Assembly (NCBI RefSeq): GCF_010550245.1
Contig: NZ_JAAGLU010000032.1
Location: 61,790-125,789 of the forward strand
DNA length: 64,000 nucleotides
From: Streptomyces sp. SID12501
GTDB lineage: Bacteria > Actinomycetota > Actinomycetes > Streptomycetales > Streptomycetaceae
Direction of reading: 5' to 3'
In this document: positions 16,343 through 24,718 of the stretch, one piece after another
Numbering within the stretch: position 1 is the stretch's first letter
Layout of the letters: each line of letters begins with the position of its first letter
The notes under the pieces: model-generated
What the model saw: the letters and a program-made list of their open reading frames with translations, nothing else
Databases searched by the model: none
What the model was told of the DNA's origin: nothing
Made by a program: the position numbers and the translations under genes

Positions 16343-16552
16343 ATGGCCACGAACGAGCAAGCGCGGGATATCGACCCGCATACGGCGGTGGAGTCGCTGA
16401 GGGCGGCACTAGACGGATCCGGGATCGTCCTGCCCTCTCTGAGCGTCGACTACGTCTCGCCGGACCTGAAGCTGATCGACCTCGGCCGCATCCGCGCCGA
16501 CGTGGCCATGCGGCTGGCTGAGGCACTCCGACGAGGGGACCCCGCAGCATGA
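16343..16552 (+). CDS. Small hypothetical protein of an XRE locus
   Basis: This 69-residue protein read from ATG 16343 contains two predicted helices, with DPHTAVESLRAALDGSGI and a conserved-looking LGRIRADVAMRLAEALRRG end. It overlaps the next gene by 4 nt (ATGA). It is divergent from the DUF6879/XRE operon. I do not recognise a function. The upstream in-frame extension to 16142 runs into the opposite gene's start region and is unlikely. Confidence 0.72.
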   Translation: MATNEQARDIDPHTAVESLRAALDGSGIVLPSLSVDYVSPDLKLIDLGRIRADVAMRLAEALRRGDPAA

Positions 16553-16920
16553 GTACGAAGCAACAGACCGACGTCCCGCCCGACATCGAGGAGATGCGCG
16601 CCAGCACGGCCTTACTTCTCGGCCCGGACGGCGCACCGGACGCGCTCCCGCCGGCCGCCGACGAACTGGCCACGCTCACCGCGACACTGCGCGGGCACAT
16701 CCAGTTACTCATCCCCGAGGTGGCGAATGCGGCGGCGCGGGAGCCGAAGGACAGCATCCCCCGGTACTGCGCCCTCGCCTGTATCGGAGAGGCGCACAAC
16801 AAGCTGCGCCTGGGCGACGACGACCTGCTGTCCATCCGGGTCACGGTGGCCCGGAAGCTCGCCCGCGTCCTCAACGCCCTGTGCGACCACTGGGAGACCC
16901 TCGTCCGGGCAACACCGTGA
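16549..16920 (+). CDS. DUF6415-like protein
   Basis: This 123-residue helical protein contains LATLTATLRGHIQLLIPEV, ACIGEAHNKLRLG and a C-terminal VARKLARVLNALCDHWETL. The pattern resembles the short DUF6415 proteins found beside XRE regulators in Streptomyces. It is translationally coupled to the preceding 69-residue gene. No catalytic motif is visible, and the role is unknown. A hairpin follows 30 nt after the stop. Confidence 0.72.
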   Translation: MSTKQQTDVPPDIEEMRASTALLLGPDGAPDALPPAADELATLTATLRGHIQLLIPEVANAAAREPKDSIPRYCALACIGEAHNKLRLGDDDLLSIRVTVARKLARVLNALCDHWETLVRATP

Positions 16921-16950
16921 CCAAGCCCTGCATGACGTCTGCCCTCTGAA

Positions 16951-16989
16951 CCGCCCGCCCCCGCCCCCCAGGCTCATGGGGGCGGGCGG
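16951..16989 (+). terminator. GC-rich hairpin after DUF6415 gene
   Basis: The arms CCGCCCGCCCCC (16951-16962) and GGGGGCGGGCGG (16978-16989) pair perfectly across a 15-base loop. No U-tract follows, as is common in Streptomyces terminators. Confidence 0.7.
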
Positions 16990-17105
16990 GTCCAGGCCCC
17001 GGCCGGTATGCGTGTCCCGGTCGGGGCCGCTCCATGTCTTGATCGTCTGCCTCTCGGGCCAGCAGCGGGCCAGCTAGCGATCACCCAGCCCCCGAAAACG
17101 ACGCG

Positions 17106-17138
17106 AGCCCCAGCTCAGATGTCCTCTGAACTGGGGCT
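17106..17138 (-). terminator. Terminator of tRNA-Lys
   Basis: On the minus strand a 14-bp stem AGCCCCAGTTCAGA / TCTGAGCTGGGGCT with one wobble pair and a 5-base loop lies 7 nt beyond the tRNA 3' end. CGTTTT follows a few bases later. Confidence 0.75.
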
Positions 17139-17144
17139 TGTCCG

Positions 17145-17217
17145 TAGACCCTGTGGGACTCGAACCCACAACCAATGGATTAAAAGTCCACTGCTCTGCC
17201 AATTGAGCTAAGGGTCC
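17145..17217 (-). tRNA. tRNA-Lys (anticodon UUU)
   Basis: The 73-nt cloverleaf on the minus strand starts GGACCCTTAGCTC. The anticodon loop is CTTTTAA, and the T-arm is GTGGGTTCGAGTCCCAC. CCA is not encoded. The first acceptor pair is G-U. The 3' end faces the phage block, so this gene is a plausible integration target and right boundary of the prophage. No matching attL can be tested within the window. Confidence 0.93.
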
Positions 17218-17246
17218 CCGCGATGTTGCTTCCCCGAGCATAGCCG

Positions 17247-17291
17247 GACCCGGCCGTGTCTCCGATCGGGTATCGGAGACACGGCCGGGTC
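17247..17291 (-). terminator. 20-bp perfect hairpin, permease terminator
   Basis: Arms 17247-17266 and 17272-17291 are exact complements around the 5-base loop CGGGT. It lies downstream of the permease stop on the minus strand and upstream of tRNA-Lys, isolating the tRNA from read-through. Confidence 0.88.
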
Positions 17292-17337
17292 GCTTCACGG
17301 ACAGGGCGGCGACCCCTGGAGGAAATGGGCGCCCTCG

Positions 17338-18873
17338 TTACGGATCGACCGGTTCGGGTGCCCCCTTACGAGCCGCCTCGCGTGCCCGGGTCCGCTCGTG
17401 TTCCGGGTTGAGGAACCAGTACCGCGCCGAAACCACCCACCACAGCGCCGCGAACCCGAGCACCGCCAGGACGGCGATCGGGGCGTAGTTGAAGGTCTCC
17501 CAGGTGACCGGCGCGACCTGGGGCAGCATGAACAGCACCGTGATCACGACCACCCAGATCACCGACACCACCCCGATCGCCCGCGACCACCGGCCCAGAT
17601 GCCACGGCCCCCGCTCGAACGCGTCGCCCTTGCGCAGCCGCAGCAGCGTCGGGATGACGTAGGCGATGTAGAGGCCGATCACCGCGATCGACGTCACGGC
17701 CGCGTACGCCGTCAGGTTGATCAGGTAGGGCAGCCCCAGGAGCAGGGCCCCGAACGCCGCCAGCCAGACCGCGGCGACGGGGGTACGGGTGCGTGGGCTG
17801 ACCGTGTGCCAGAGGTGGGAGAAGGGGAGGGCGCCGTCGCGTGAGAAGGCGTAGATCATGCGGGAGTTGGCGGTGACCGACGCCATACCGCAGAACAGCT
17901 GGGCGCCGATGACGACGAGCAGGAACAGCTTGCCCGCGGTCGCGCCCAGCGCGTCGAGCAGGATCTGCGCGGGCGGTACGCCGGTCGGGGACGCGAGTGT
18001 GTCGTCGTACGACTGGATGGCGAAGGTGAAGCCGAGGAGGAGTACGAACCCGGCCACCCAGGACGTCCAGATCGAGCGGACGATGCCCTTGGGGCCCGCC
18101 GTGGACGCGTCGTGGGTCTCCTCGGTCATGTGTGCGGAGGCGTCGTACCCGGTGAAGGTGTACTGGGCCATCAGCAGGCCGAGGGCGACCACGTAGACGC
18201 CGCTGCCCCATCCCGTGTTGTTCACGAACTTGGTGAAGACGAAGGAGGCGGACTGGTGTTCGTCGGGAACGAAGGTCAGCGCGCCGACGATGACGGCCAC
18301 ACCCACCACGTGCCACCACACGCTGATGCTGTTCAGCAGGCCGACGATGCGTACGCCGAACGTGTTCAGGAGCCCGTGCAGGACGAGGATCCCGGCGAAG
18401 AGCAGGATCGTGCTGCCCGGGGTGACCTCGAAGTCGAACTGGAGGTTCAGGTAGGCGGCCAGGAAGGAGGCCGCCCCGAAGTCGATGCCGGCGGTCACCG
18501 CGACCTGCCCGAGCACGTTGAACCACCCCGTGAACCACGCCCAGGCGGCGGCGGTACGAGGGGGAGCGAGCCGTGCCGCCCAGAAGTACAGGCCGGCGGA
18601 GGTCGGGTAGGCCGAACAGATCTCGGCCATCGACAGCCCGACGAAGAGGGTCATGAGCCCTACGGCGACCCAGCCCCAGGTGATCACGGCCGGGCCGCCG
18701 GTGTTCATGCCGAACAGGTAGAGGGTCAGGCAGCCCGACAGGACCGAGATGATCGTGAAGGACACCGCGTAGTTGGAGAACGCCGACATCCGGCGGGCGA
18801 GGACCTGGGTGTAACCGAGCTGGGCAAGCCGTTCCTCGTCCGACAGCCCACTAACTCTGACGTCATCTGTCAT
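17338..18873 (-). CDS. APC-superfamily amino acid permease
   Basis: This 511-residue integral membrane protein has about 12 hydrophobic segments. The first cytoplasmic part, LGYTQVLARRMSAFSNYAVSFTIIS, is typical of bacterial GABA/choline/ethanolamine-type amino acid permeases. A GYDASAHMTEETHDAS motif in the middle is a family hallmark. It imports amino acids or amines by proton symport; the substrate cannot be read from sequence. I start at ATG 18873. An upstream in-frame ATG at 18936 would add 21 residues without a better ribosome site. It stands alone between two hairpins. Confidence 0.9.
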   Translation of the reverse strand: MTDDVRVSGLSDEERLAQLGYTQVLARRMSAFSNYAVSFTIISVLSGCLTLYLFGMNTGGPAVITWGWVAVGLMTLFVGLSMAEICSAYPTSAGLYFWAARLAPPRTAAAWAWFTGWFNVLGQVAVTAGIDFGAASFLAAYLNLQFDFEVTPGSTILLFAGILVLHGLLNTFGVRIVGLLNSISVWWHVVGVAVIVGALTFVPDEHQSASFVFTKFVNNTGWGSGVYVVALGLLMAQYTFTGYDASAHMTEETHDASTAGPKGIVRSIWTSWVAGFVLLLGFTFAIQSYDDTLASPTGVPPAQILLDALGATAGKLFLLVVIGAQLFCGMASVTANSRMIYAFSRDGALPFSHLWHTVSPRTRTPVAAVWLAAFGALLLGLPYLINLTAYAAVTSIAVIGLYIAYVIPTLLRLRKGDAFERGPWHLGRWSRAIGVVSVIWVVVITVLFMLPQVAPVTWETFNYAPIAVLAVLGFAALWWVVSARYWFLNPEHERTRAREAARKGAPEPVDP

Positions 18874-18955
18874 GCCCCCAGCAATGCCCTTGCTGGGGGT
18901 ATGACATGCACCACAGGCCGACCGAAAATCGTCCACCCGTGGCCAGAACCGGCCT

Positions 18956-21900
18956 CTAGTACAGGCCCTTGTACCCCTGCCAGCCGCTGGCGATCTTCAC
19001 CCGCGGCCCGAACGTCCCGTTTCCGAGACCGGGGTTGCGGTAGAGATTGCCTGCCGTGTCGCGTACGACCAGGTCGTTTCGTCCGTCGCCGGTAATGTCA
19101 CCGACGCCGACGACCGCGTTGTAGGTGGCGCCCCAGTTGGAGAGGACCTTGACGCGGGCGGTGAAGGTGCCGTTCCCGGTGCCGAAGTACCGGTACAGGG
19201 TGTTGGTCCTGTCCTGGGCGAGCAGGTCGCCCAGTCCGTCGCCGTTCAGGTCGCCGGCGCCGACGACCTTCTTGTACGTCTTCCAGTCGGTGTACAGCTT
19301 CACCCGCGCGGACAGCCTGCCCTCGCTCGTGCCCTTGTAGAGGTAGACGGCGCCCGTGGCGGAGTCACGGGCGATCAGGTCGGGCCGGCCGTCCTTCGTC
19401 ACGTCACCGGGTGAGGTCAGCACGTCGTACTGGTTCCAGCCGCTGGTCCCGAGTGTGATGTACGGCGCCGACGGCTTCGGCGCCGTGTGGCAGGCGGGCT
19501 TGTACAGGCGCAGAGCCCCACTGCTCAGCCGTACGAGGACGTCGTTGCAGCGGTCCCGGTTCAGGTCGCCGAAGGGCACCGCCGTGATACCGGCCGGCCA
19601 GCCGCTTCCGCTGAACCTTCCGGAGAACGTGCCCTTACCCGTGCCCTGATGGAACGCCAGTGTGCCCGAGGGGGTGAGGGAGAGCAGATCGCCGGTGCCG
19701 TCCGGGGACTGCCACCCCGGACCGCCCACGTAGTCGTGCCGCACCGCGCTGCCGCGGGACAGTCCCACCGTGCCCCGCGCCTCCACCGGCCCTCCGACCC
19801 CGTCCGCCGGAGTGACGGTCAGTGTCCAGTCGTACGAGCCGTTGGGGTGGAACCCGGAACCCCCGTACTCGCCGAGCAGGCCGCCCCACCCCACCGTGAG
19901 TTCACCGCGCGCGGCGCCACCGTCGACGCTGTCGACGACCTTCCCCGTGGCCCGGCTCCGTACGGTCAGCCGCCAGCTCCCGGACGGCTTCGAGAGCAGC
20001 ACGGTGGCCACTGGATCCGGCGTCACGTCGTACCCCCGCACCTTGGCGAACGGGAAGCGCACAACAGGCGCCAGCAGGCGCAGCGGCTGCTGCGGCACTC
20101 CGGACGGTACGAGGTGCACGCGCTCCTCGTCGTCCACGTACGCGACGTTGGCCCCGGACTCGTCCACGGTCCAGCGCACGTCCCGCTGCGAGACACCGGT
20201 GTCTGGCAGTTCGCCGATGACCCGGCTCGCGGGCGGGCCGTCGGTGACCGTCGTGAGGGTCAGCTTCCCGGCCTGCCGGTCGTGCGTGAGGACGTATCCG
20301 TCCCCGAGCCTGGCCTCGCCGACGGGTACGGGCACGGACTTGTGTGCGGTGCGGTCGTAGACACCCGCCCGGCCGTCGCAGGTCCAGTACAACCAGCGGC
20401 CGAGCGCCTGGAGTTCGGTGGGCGCGCAGCCCGCGTCGGTGGTGAGGGTCTCGGTGGTCTTCTTCGCGGTCAGGTCGTAGGCCGTGACGCTGCCCGGGGC
20501 AGTACCGGTCGACCACAGGATGTCGCCGGAGAGAGCGGCGGGGCCAGGAGTGCGGGTGACGACCGGACCGCCGTCGTCGCCGATCCGGTAGACCTCCTGC
20601 TGAGCGGGCGCCGTGTACAGGAGGTACTGGCCCGACACGTCGGTGATCCGCCCGCCCCGGGGCAGCTCGGTGCGTTCCCAGCGGCTGTCCGCATCCGGCC
20701 CGGCGACCCAGATCCGGTCGGTGGTCTCGTCGTGCGCGAGCCAGGCGATACGTCCGTCGGCCGTGCCCTGTACCTGAGCGCAGGCGACGTCCGTGGCGGC
20801 GCAGGGGGCGACGGTGACACCGGTGGCGAACGAAGTGCGCGCGCCGAACTCGGGGGTGCCGGACGGGGCGACGGTGCGCACGTCGGCGGCGAGTGCGAGA
20901 GCGTTGTACTGCCTCCGGGCGACGAGCCGTCCCTGATCCAGGGACAGGCCCTGGACCGGCAGTGTCGGCTTGGGAAGGGCCTTGACCAGCGTGACGACAG
21001 GCGGGCCGCCGTCCGTGCCCGGGGTGATGCGCTGGATACCCCGGTCGTCGGTGCCGGTACGGCCGATCTTCACGACGGTGCCGCCCGGGCCGGCCGCGGT
21101 CCCGTACTCCGAGGACCGCAGCAGGGTCACCTGCTCGCCGCCCGCGATGGGCTGTGCCGTCGTCGCGTAGGCCCCGTTGACCAGCCAGTCACCGACGACT
21201 GCCAGGGAGAGAGTGGCGTTCGCTCCGTCACTGACGCCCTTGAGCGCGATCTCGACCGGGGCCGCCGACAGGTCGCGAGGGAACACCAGCACCGTGGCCT
21301 TGTCGGTGGCGGAGACGACGACCCGGCCGCCGCCCAGGTTCACCTTGTAGTACGCGACGGGCAGCGGACCGCTCCAGCCACGCACCTCACCGGTCGCGCG
21401 GTCCACGGCGACCAGCCCCGTCTGCCCGTCCACGGACGCGCGGAAGTACAGCATCTCGGCATCGGCACCGATGGCCGTCCCGAGAAGCAGGCCGGCCGGA
21501 CCTCCCTCAACCCTCACGTTCCCGGTGGTCCCGTCCGGCCCCGGCGTCAGCAGATGCATGACCCGGGTGGCTGTGCCGTCCTCGCCGGTCACCATCGTGT
21601 AGCCGATGGTCAGATCGTCGTAGGACGTGAGGTAGTTGAGGCCGGCCGGGATCTGCAGGCTGCGGCTGGTGCCGTCGGTCGCGTCCCAGAAGTCGACCCG
21701 CCCGTCGGCGTACTTGTACGCCAGGACATCCGTACCGGTCGTCGTCGGCGCCGTCCCCGCAGGCGCCGGAACGGTCACCGACTCGCCGTCCGCGTAACGA
21801 GTCCACAGAATGCCGGTCCTGCCCTCCAGGGTGTGGAACACACCCTGGGCCCCGGCGGAGTCGTGGCCGTTGTGGGTCGACGACGCCCTGACCCTCGCGT

Positions 21901-22057
21901 CCAGGCCGTAGTCCCTCAGCGCCGCGGGCACCACCGTCTCCTGCGCTGCCTGTGGCTCCGCCAGCGCCGGTTCCGAGGGCAGCAAAGGGCTCAGCCCGGC
22001 CCCAAGAACGACGGACGCGGCGACTGCGACACCCGTACGTTTCCCCGAACGACTCAT
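18956..22057 (-). CDS. Secreted FG-GAP/VCBS repeat protein
   Basis: This 1033-residue extracellular protein has a signal peptide at residues 1-33 (basic start SRSGKRTG, hydrophobic core, cleavage near ALA). Residues 40-700 look like a beta-propeller-type region with many short strand repeats. Residues about 740-800 resemble an Ig-like fold. The last 230 residues carry four FG-GAP/VCBS repeats with calcium-loop signatures such as GDLNGDGLGDLL and GDITGDGRNDLV. It ends with GYKGLY. Similar giant proteins are common in Streptomyces; binding or cell-surface roles are assumed, not shown. I chose ATG 22057 because it gives a proper signal peptide, while the upstream 51 codons do not. Confidence 0.85.
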   Translation of the reverse strand: MSRSGKRTGVAVAASVVLGAGLSPLLPSEPALAEPQAAQETVVPAALRDYGLDARVRASSTHNGHDSAGAQGVFHTLEGRTGILWTRYADGESVTVPAPAGTAPTTTGTDVLAYKYADGRVDFWDATDGTSRSLQIPAGLNYLTSYDDLTIGYTMVTGEDGTATRVMHLLTPGPDGTTGNVRVEGGPAGLLLGTAIGADAEMLYFRASVDGQTGLVAVDRATGEVRGWSGPLPVAYYKVNLGGGRVVVSATDKATVLVFPRDLSAAPVEIALKGVSDGANATLSLAVVGDWLVNGAYATTAQPIAGGEQVTLLRSSEYGTAAGPGGTVVKIGRTGTDDRGIQRITPGTDGGPPVVTLVKALPKPTLPVQGLSLDQGRLVARRQYNALALAADVRTVAPSGTPEFGARTSFATGVTVAPCAATDVACAQVQGTADGRIAWLAHDETTDRIWVAGPDADSRWERTELPRGGRITDVSGQYLLYTAPAQQEVYRIGDDGGPVVTRTPGPAALSGDILWSTGTAPGSVTAYDLTAKKTTETLTTDAGCAPTELQALGRWLYWTCDGRAGVYDRTAHKSVPVPVGEARLGDGYVLTHDRQAGKLTLTTVTDGPPASRVIGELPDTGVSQRDVRWTVDESGANVAYVDDEERVHLVPSGVPQQPLRLLAPVVRFPFAKVRGYDVTPDPVATVLLSKPSGSWRLTVRSRATGKVVDSVDGGAARGELTVGWGGLLGEYGGSGFHPNGSYDWTLTVTPADGVGGPVEARGTVGLSRGSAVRHDYVGGPGWQSPDGTGDLLSLTPSGTLAFHQGTGKGTFSGRFSGSGWPAGITAVPFGDLNRDRCNDVLVRLSSGALRLYKPACHTAPKPSAPYITLGTSGWNQYDVLTSPGDVTKDGRPDLIARDSATGAVYLYKGTSEGRLSARVKLYTDWKTYKKVVGAGDLNGDGLGDLLAQDRTNTLYRYFGTGNGTFTARVKVLSNWGATYNAVVGVGDITGDGRNDLVVRDTAGNLYRNPGLGNGTFGPRVKIASGWQGYKGLY

Positions 22058-22238
22058 GCGCCCCACACGACCGCGCGCCGAAATACCGCGCACGAAACCA
22101 CGGCTCTTCAAGGAACCCCCCGGCCCTTCGACAGCCCTCGACCTGTGCATCAGGTGGGCTTGAGATGTGCATGCCCTGTACAGGGTCAACGGGAGCCTAC
22201 CAGCGGGCACTTGCGAGGCCGGATGGGTTTGCGGGACG

Positions 22239-22278
22239 CCGAAGGGCCCGTACGACCGGAGTCGTACGGGCCCTTCGG
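22239..22278 (-). terminator. 18-bp perfect hairpin after helicase gene
   Basis: Arms 22239-22256 and 22261-22278 pair perfectly around the loop CGGA. It lies 36 nt beyond the minus-strand helicase stop and upstream of the FG-GAP gene, so it should end helicase transcripts. Confidence 0.88.
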
Positions 22279-22314
22279 TGATCAGTCAGCGATCACCCGG
22301 TGATCGACCGGCGA

Positions 22315-24486
22315 TCAGCCGTTGCGCTTCCAGCGCGGCTTCTCGTCGCGGCGGCCGAAGGAACCGGTGGCGGTGCCGGTGCCGGTGGTCGGCCCCGTGC
22401 CGGTGCCTCGGTGGTCGTCGCGGCGGCCCTGCGGGCGCTCGTGGCCGCCGGCGCGGAAGCCGCCGCCGGTGGGACGGTCGCCCTGGCGGTCACGGTTGAA
22501 GGGGCGGTCGCTGCCCCGGTGACCGGTGGCCGGACGGTCGTCACGGCGGAAGCCACCACGGTCGTTGTTGTCGCGGTTGAAGCCGCCCGAGGGACGGTCG
22601 TCACGGCGGAAGCCACCGCCCGAACCACCCGAGGGGCGGTCGTCACGACGCTCGAAAGAACGGCCACCACGGTCGTTGTCACGGTTGAAACCACCCGAGG
22701 GGCGGTCATCGCGACGGAAGCCACCACGGTCACCACCGGACGGACGGTCGTCACGGCGGAAACCGCCACCCGAACCACCCGAGGGGCGGTCGTCACGACG
22801 CTCGAAAGAACGGCCACCACGGTCGTTGTCACGGTTGAAACCACCGGACGGACGGTCATCGCGACGGTCGCGGCGCTCGTAGTTGCCCCGGTCGTCACGG
22901 CGCGGACGCTCCTCGCGCACCTGCGCCTCCGCGGCGGCGGTCGCCTCGGCGGCGGCCTCCGCGACGACGACGGCGGCAGCGGCCTCGGCCACCGCGGCCA
23001 CGGCCTCCTCCGGGTCCTCGCCCCGCTCGCGCGCGGCACGCGCGATCAGCCTGTCGGCCTCCTCGCGCAGTTCGGAGGCACGGCGCGTGGCGCGCTCCAG
23101 TTCCTTGGTGAGCTGCGAGACCTCACGCTCGGCCTGCTGCGCGGAGTTGCCCGCGGACTCGGCCTGGACCTCGGTCATCGACCGGGCGCCGGTGATCTCG
23201 GCGACCTCCGGCTCGAAGGCCGCGCCGCCCTGGATGATGTGGCGCGAGGCGTCGACGCCCGCGTCCTCCATCAGGCGGAAGATCTGGCGACGCTGGTGCG
23301 GCAGGGACAGCGACACGACCGTGCCGGAGCGCCCCGCGCGGGCCGTACGGCCGGAGCGGTGCAGGTAGTCCTTGTGGTCGCCGGCCGGGTCCACGTTCAG
23401 GACCAGGTCGATGCCGTCGACGTGGATGCCGCGCGCGGCGACGTCGGTGGCGACGAGGGCGTTGACGTAGCCCTTCTTGAAGTCCTCGAGCACGCGGGTA
23501 CGCGCGCCCTGCGTCATACCGCCGTGCAGCGCGTCGGCCTTCACACCGGACTCGCAGAGCTGCTCGGCGATGCGGTCGGCGCCCAGCTGAGTGCGGACGA
23601 AGATGATCGTGCGGCCCTTGCGGGAGGCGATGGCGGCCGTGACCGGCGCCTTGTCCTTGGGCTTCACGATGAGGATGTGGTGGGACATCGTCGTGACGTT
23701 GCCCTGGGCACTGTCGACCTCGTGGGTGACCGGGTTGGTCAGGTAGCGCTTGACCAGCGTGGAGATCTCGTTCTCCATCGTGGCCGAGAACAGCATGCGC
23801 TGGCCGCCGCCCGGGATCTGGTCGAGCAGCTCGGTGACCTCGGGCAGGAAGCCCAGGTCGGACATCTGGTCGGCCTCGTCGAGAACGGCGACCTCGACGT
23901 TCGCCAGGGAGCAGGCGCCGCGGTTGATGATGTCGCGCAGGCGGCCGGGCGTGGCGACGAGGACGTCGACGCCGCGCTCCAGGGCGTACATCTGGTTGCT
24001 CATCGACGTACCGCCGCAGACGACCTTCATCTTCAGGCCGAGGACGTCGCCGTACGGCTGGAGGGCGTCCGCGACCTGCATCGCGAGCTCACGGGTCGGC
24101 GTGAGGATGATGCCGCGGGGCTTCTTCTTCTCGGTGTGGCCGCCGGACAGCTTCGTCAGCAGCGGGAGACCGAAGGAGAGGGTCTTGCCGGAGCCGGTGC
24201 GGCCACGGCCGAGGATGTCCTTGCCGGCCAGGGCGTCCGGGATGGTCGCCGTCTGGATCGGGAAGGGGCTGGTCACACCGTTCTGCGTGAGCTTGCGCAC
24301 GACGCCCTCGGGGAGACCGAGATCGGTGAAGGTGATCTCCGGCTCGCCGGGCTCGGTGTCGGCGGCGTCAGTGTCGGTGTCGGTGACCGTCTCAGCGAGG
24401 TCGGCGTCGAGGTCGAGGCTGATGGCCTCGTCGTTCTCGTTCTCGTTCTCGGGCACGACGATGTGATCAGTACTGGAAATGGACAT
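22315..24486 (-). CDS. DEAD-box RNA helicase, RhlE type, with RGG-like tail
   Basis: This 723-residue ATP-dependent RNA helicase probably remodels structured RNA in cold shock, ribosome assembly or decay. Residues 1-50 are acidic. The helicase core follows: Q motif (FPIQTATIP near 76), Walker A GRTGSGKT (95-102), PTRELAMQ, TPGRLRD, DEAD near 200, SAT, ATDVAARGIHVDGID and HRSGRTARAG. A coiled-coil Glu/Arg/Ala segment leads to a long Arg/Asp/Gly-rich tail with RRDDRPSGG repeats, likely for RNA binding. Start ATG 24486 gives the canonical MSISSTDHI opening. GGAAGG is rather far upstream (12 nt). A 232-nt leader region separates it from the next gene. Confidence 0.95.
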   Translation of the reverse strand: MSISSTDHIVVPENENENDEAISLDLDADLAETVTDTDTDAADTEPGEPEITFTDLGLPEGVVRKLTQNGVTSPFPIQTATIPDALAGKDILGRGRTGSGKTLSFGLPLLTKLSGGHTEKKKPRGIILTPTRELAMQVADALQPYGDVLGLKMKVVCGGTSMSNQMYALERGVDVLVATPGRLRDIINRGACSLANVEVAVLDEADQMSDLGFLPEVTELLDQIPGGGQRMLFSATMENEISTLVKRYLTNPVTHEVDSAQGNVTTMSHHILIVKPKDKAPVTAAIASRKGRTIIFVRTQLGADRIAEQLCESGVKADALHGGMTQGARTRVLEDFKKGYVNALVATDVAARGIHVDGIDLVLNVDPAGDHKDYLHRSGRTARAGRSGTVVSLSLPHQRRQIFRLMEDAGVDASRHIIQGGAAFEPEVAEITGARSMTEVQAESAGNSAQQAEREVSQLTKELERATRRASELREEADRLIARAARERGEDPEEAVAAVAEAAAAVVVAEAAAEATAAAEAQVREERPRRDDRGNYERRDRRDDRPSGGFNRDNDRGGRSFERRDDRPSGGSGGGFRRDDRPSGGDRGGFRRDDRPSGGFNRDNDRGGRSFERRDDRPSGGSGGGFRRDDRPSGGFNRDNNDRGGFRRDDRPATGHRGSDRPFNRDRQGDRPTGGGFRAGGHERPQGRRDDHRGTGTGPTTGTGTATGSFGRRDEKPRWKRNG
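22621..22845. repeat. 150-bp in-frame tandem repeat in helicase tail
   Basis: A 75-nt segment at 22621-22695 recurs, apparently unchanged, at 22771-22845. The period is exactly 150 nt or 50 codons. The encoded unit is a FNRDNDRGGRSFERRDDRPS-type Gly/Arg/Asp motif block. Shorter RRDDRPSGG copies surround it. This is an expandable coding repeat, not a CRISPR array. Confidence 0.85.
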
Positions 24487-24718
24487 GCGAATGCGAAACC
24501 TTCCGGAGTCTCGTCGGCACGCGCCCGTCAACTCCGTGATTTCGCAAATTGACCGCCTCAATGCGGTCAGCCACGGCAAGGGAGAGTACGCGCCACACGC
24601 GGCGCATCTCTTCGGCGCCAGGCAATGGGATCAAACGATCTACTACCATACGCACCCACCTCCGCTTTGGGCAAATTGAGTACCGTCATCGCAGGTCACC
24701 CGCCTTCCGGACCCTCGG
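24487..24718. promoter_or_regulatory. Helicase upstream region
   Basis: The 232-nt gap precedes the helicase start on the minus strand. It is AT-richer than its surroundings, for example TTTGGGCAAATTGAG near 24664-24679. It presumably holds the helicase promoter and a long leader. I see no clear riboswitch or hairpin terminator for the lipoprotein gene that ends at 24719. Confidence 0.4.

Noticed and set aside
1..17217. Tailocin or phage-tail-like particle instead of a prophage
   Set aside because: Portal, protease and capsid genes are present and appear intact, so the element encodes a head.
17247..17291. 20-bp perfect inverted repeat as an insertion sequence end
   Set aside because: There is no transposase, no second copy and no target duplication. 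Position after the permease gene fits a terminator.
22520..22870. Regular repeats resembling a CRISPR array
   Set aside because: The repeats have a 150-nt period, keep the helicase reading frame, encode RRDDRPSGG blocks and lack unique spacers or cas genes.
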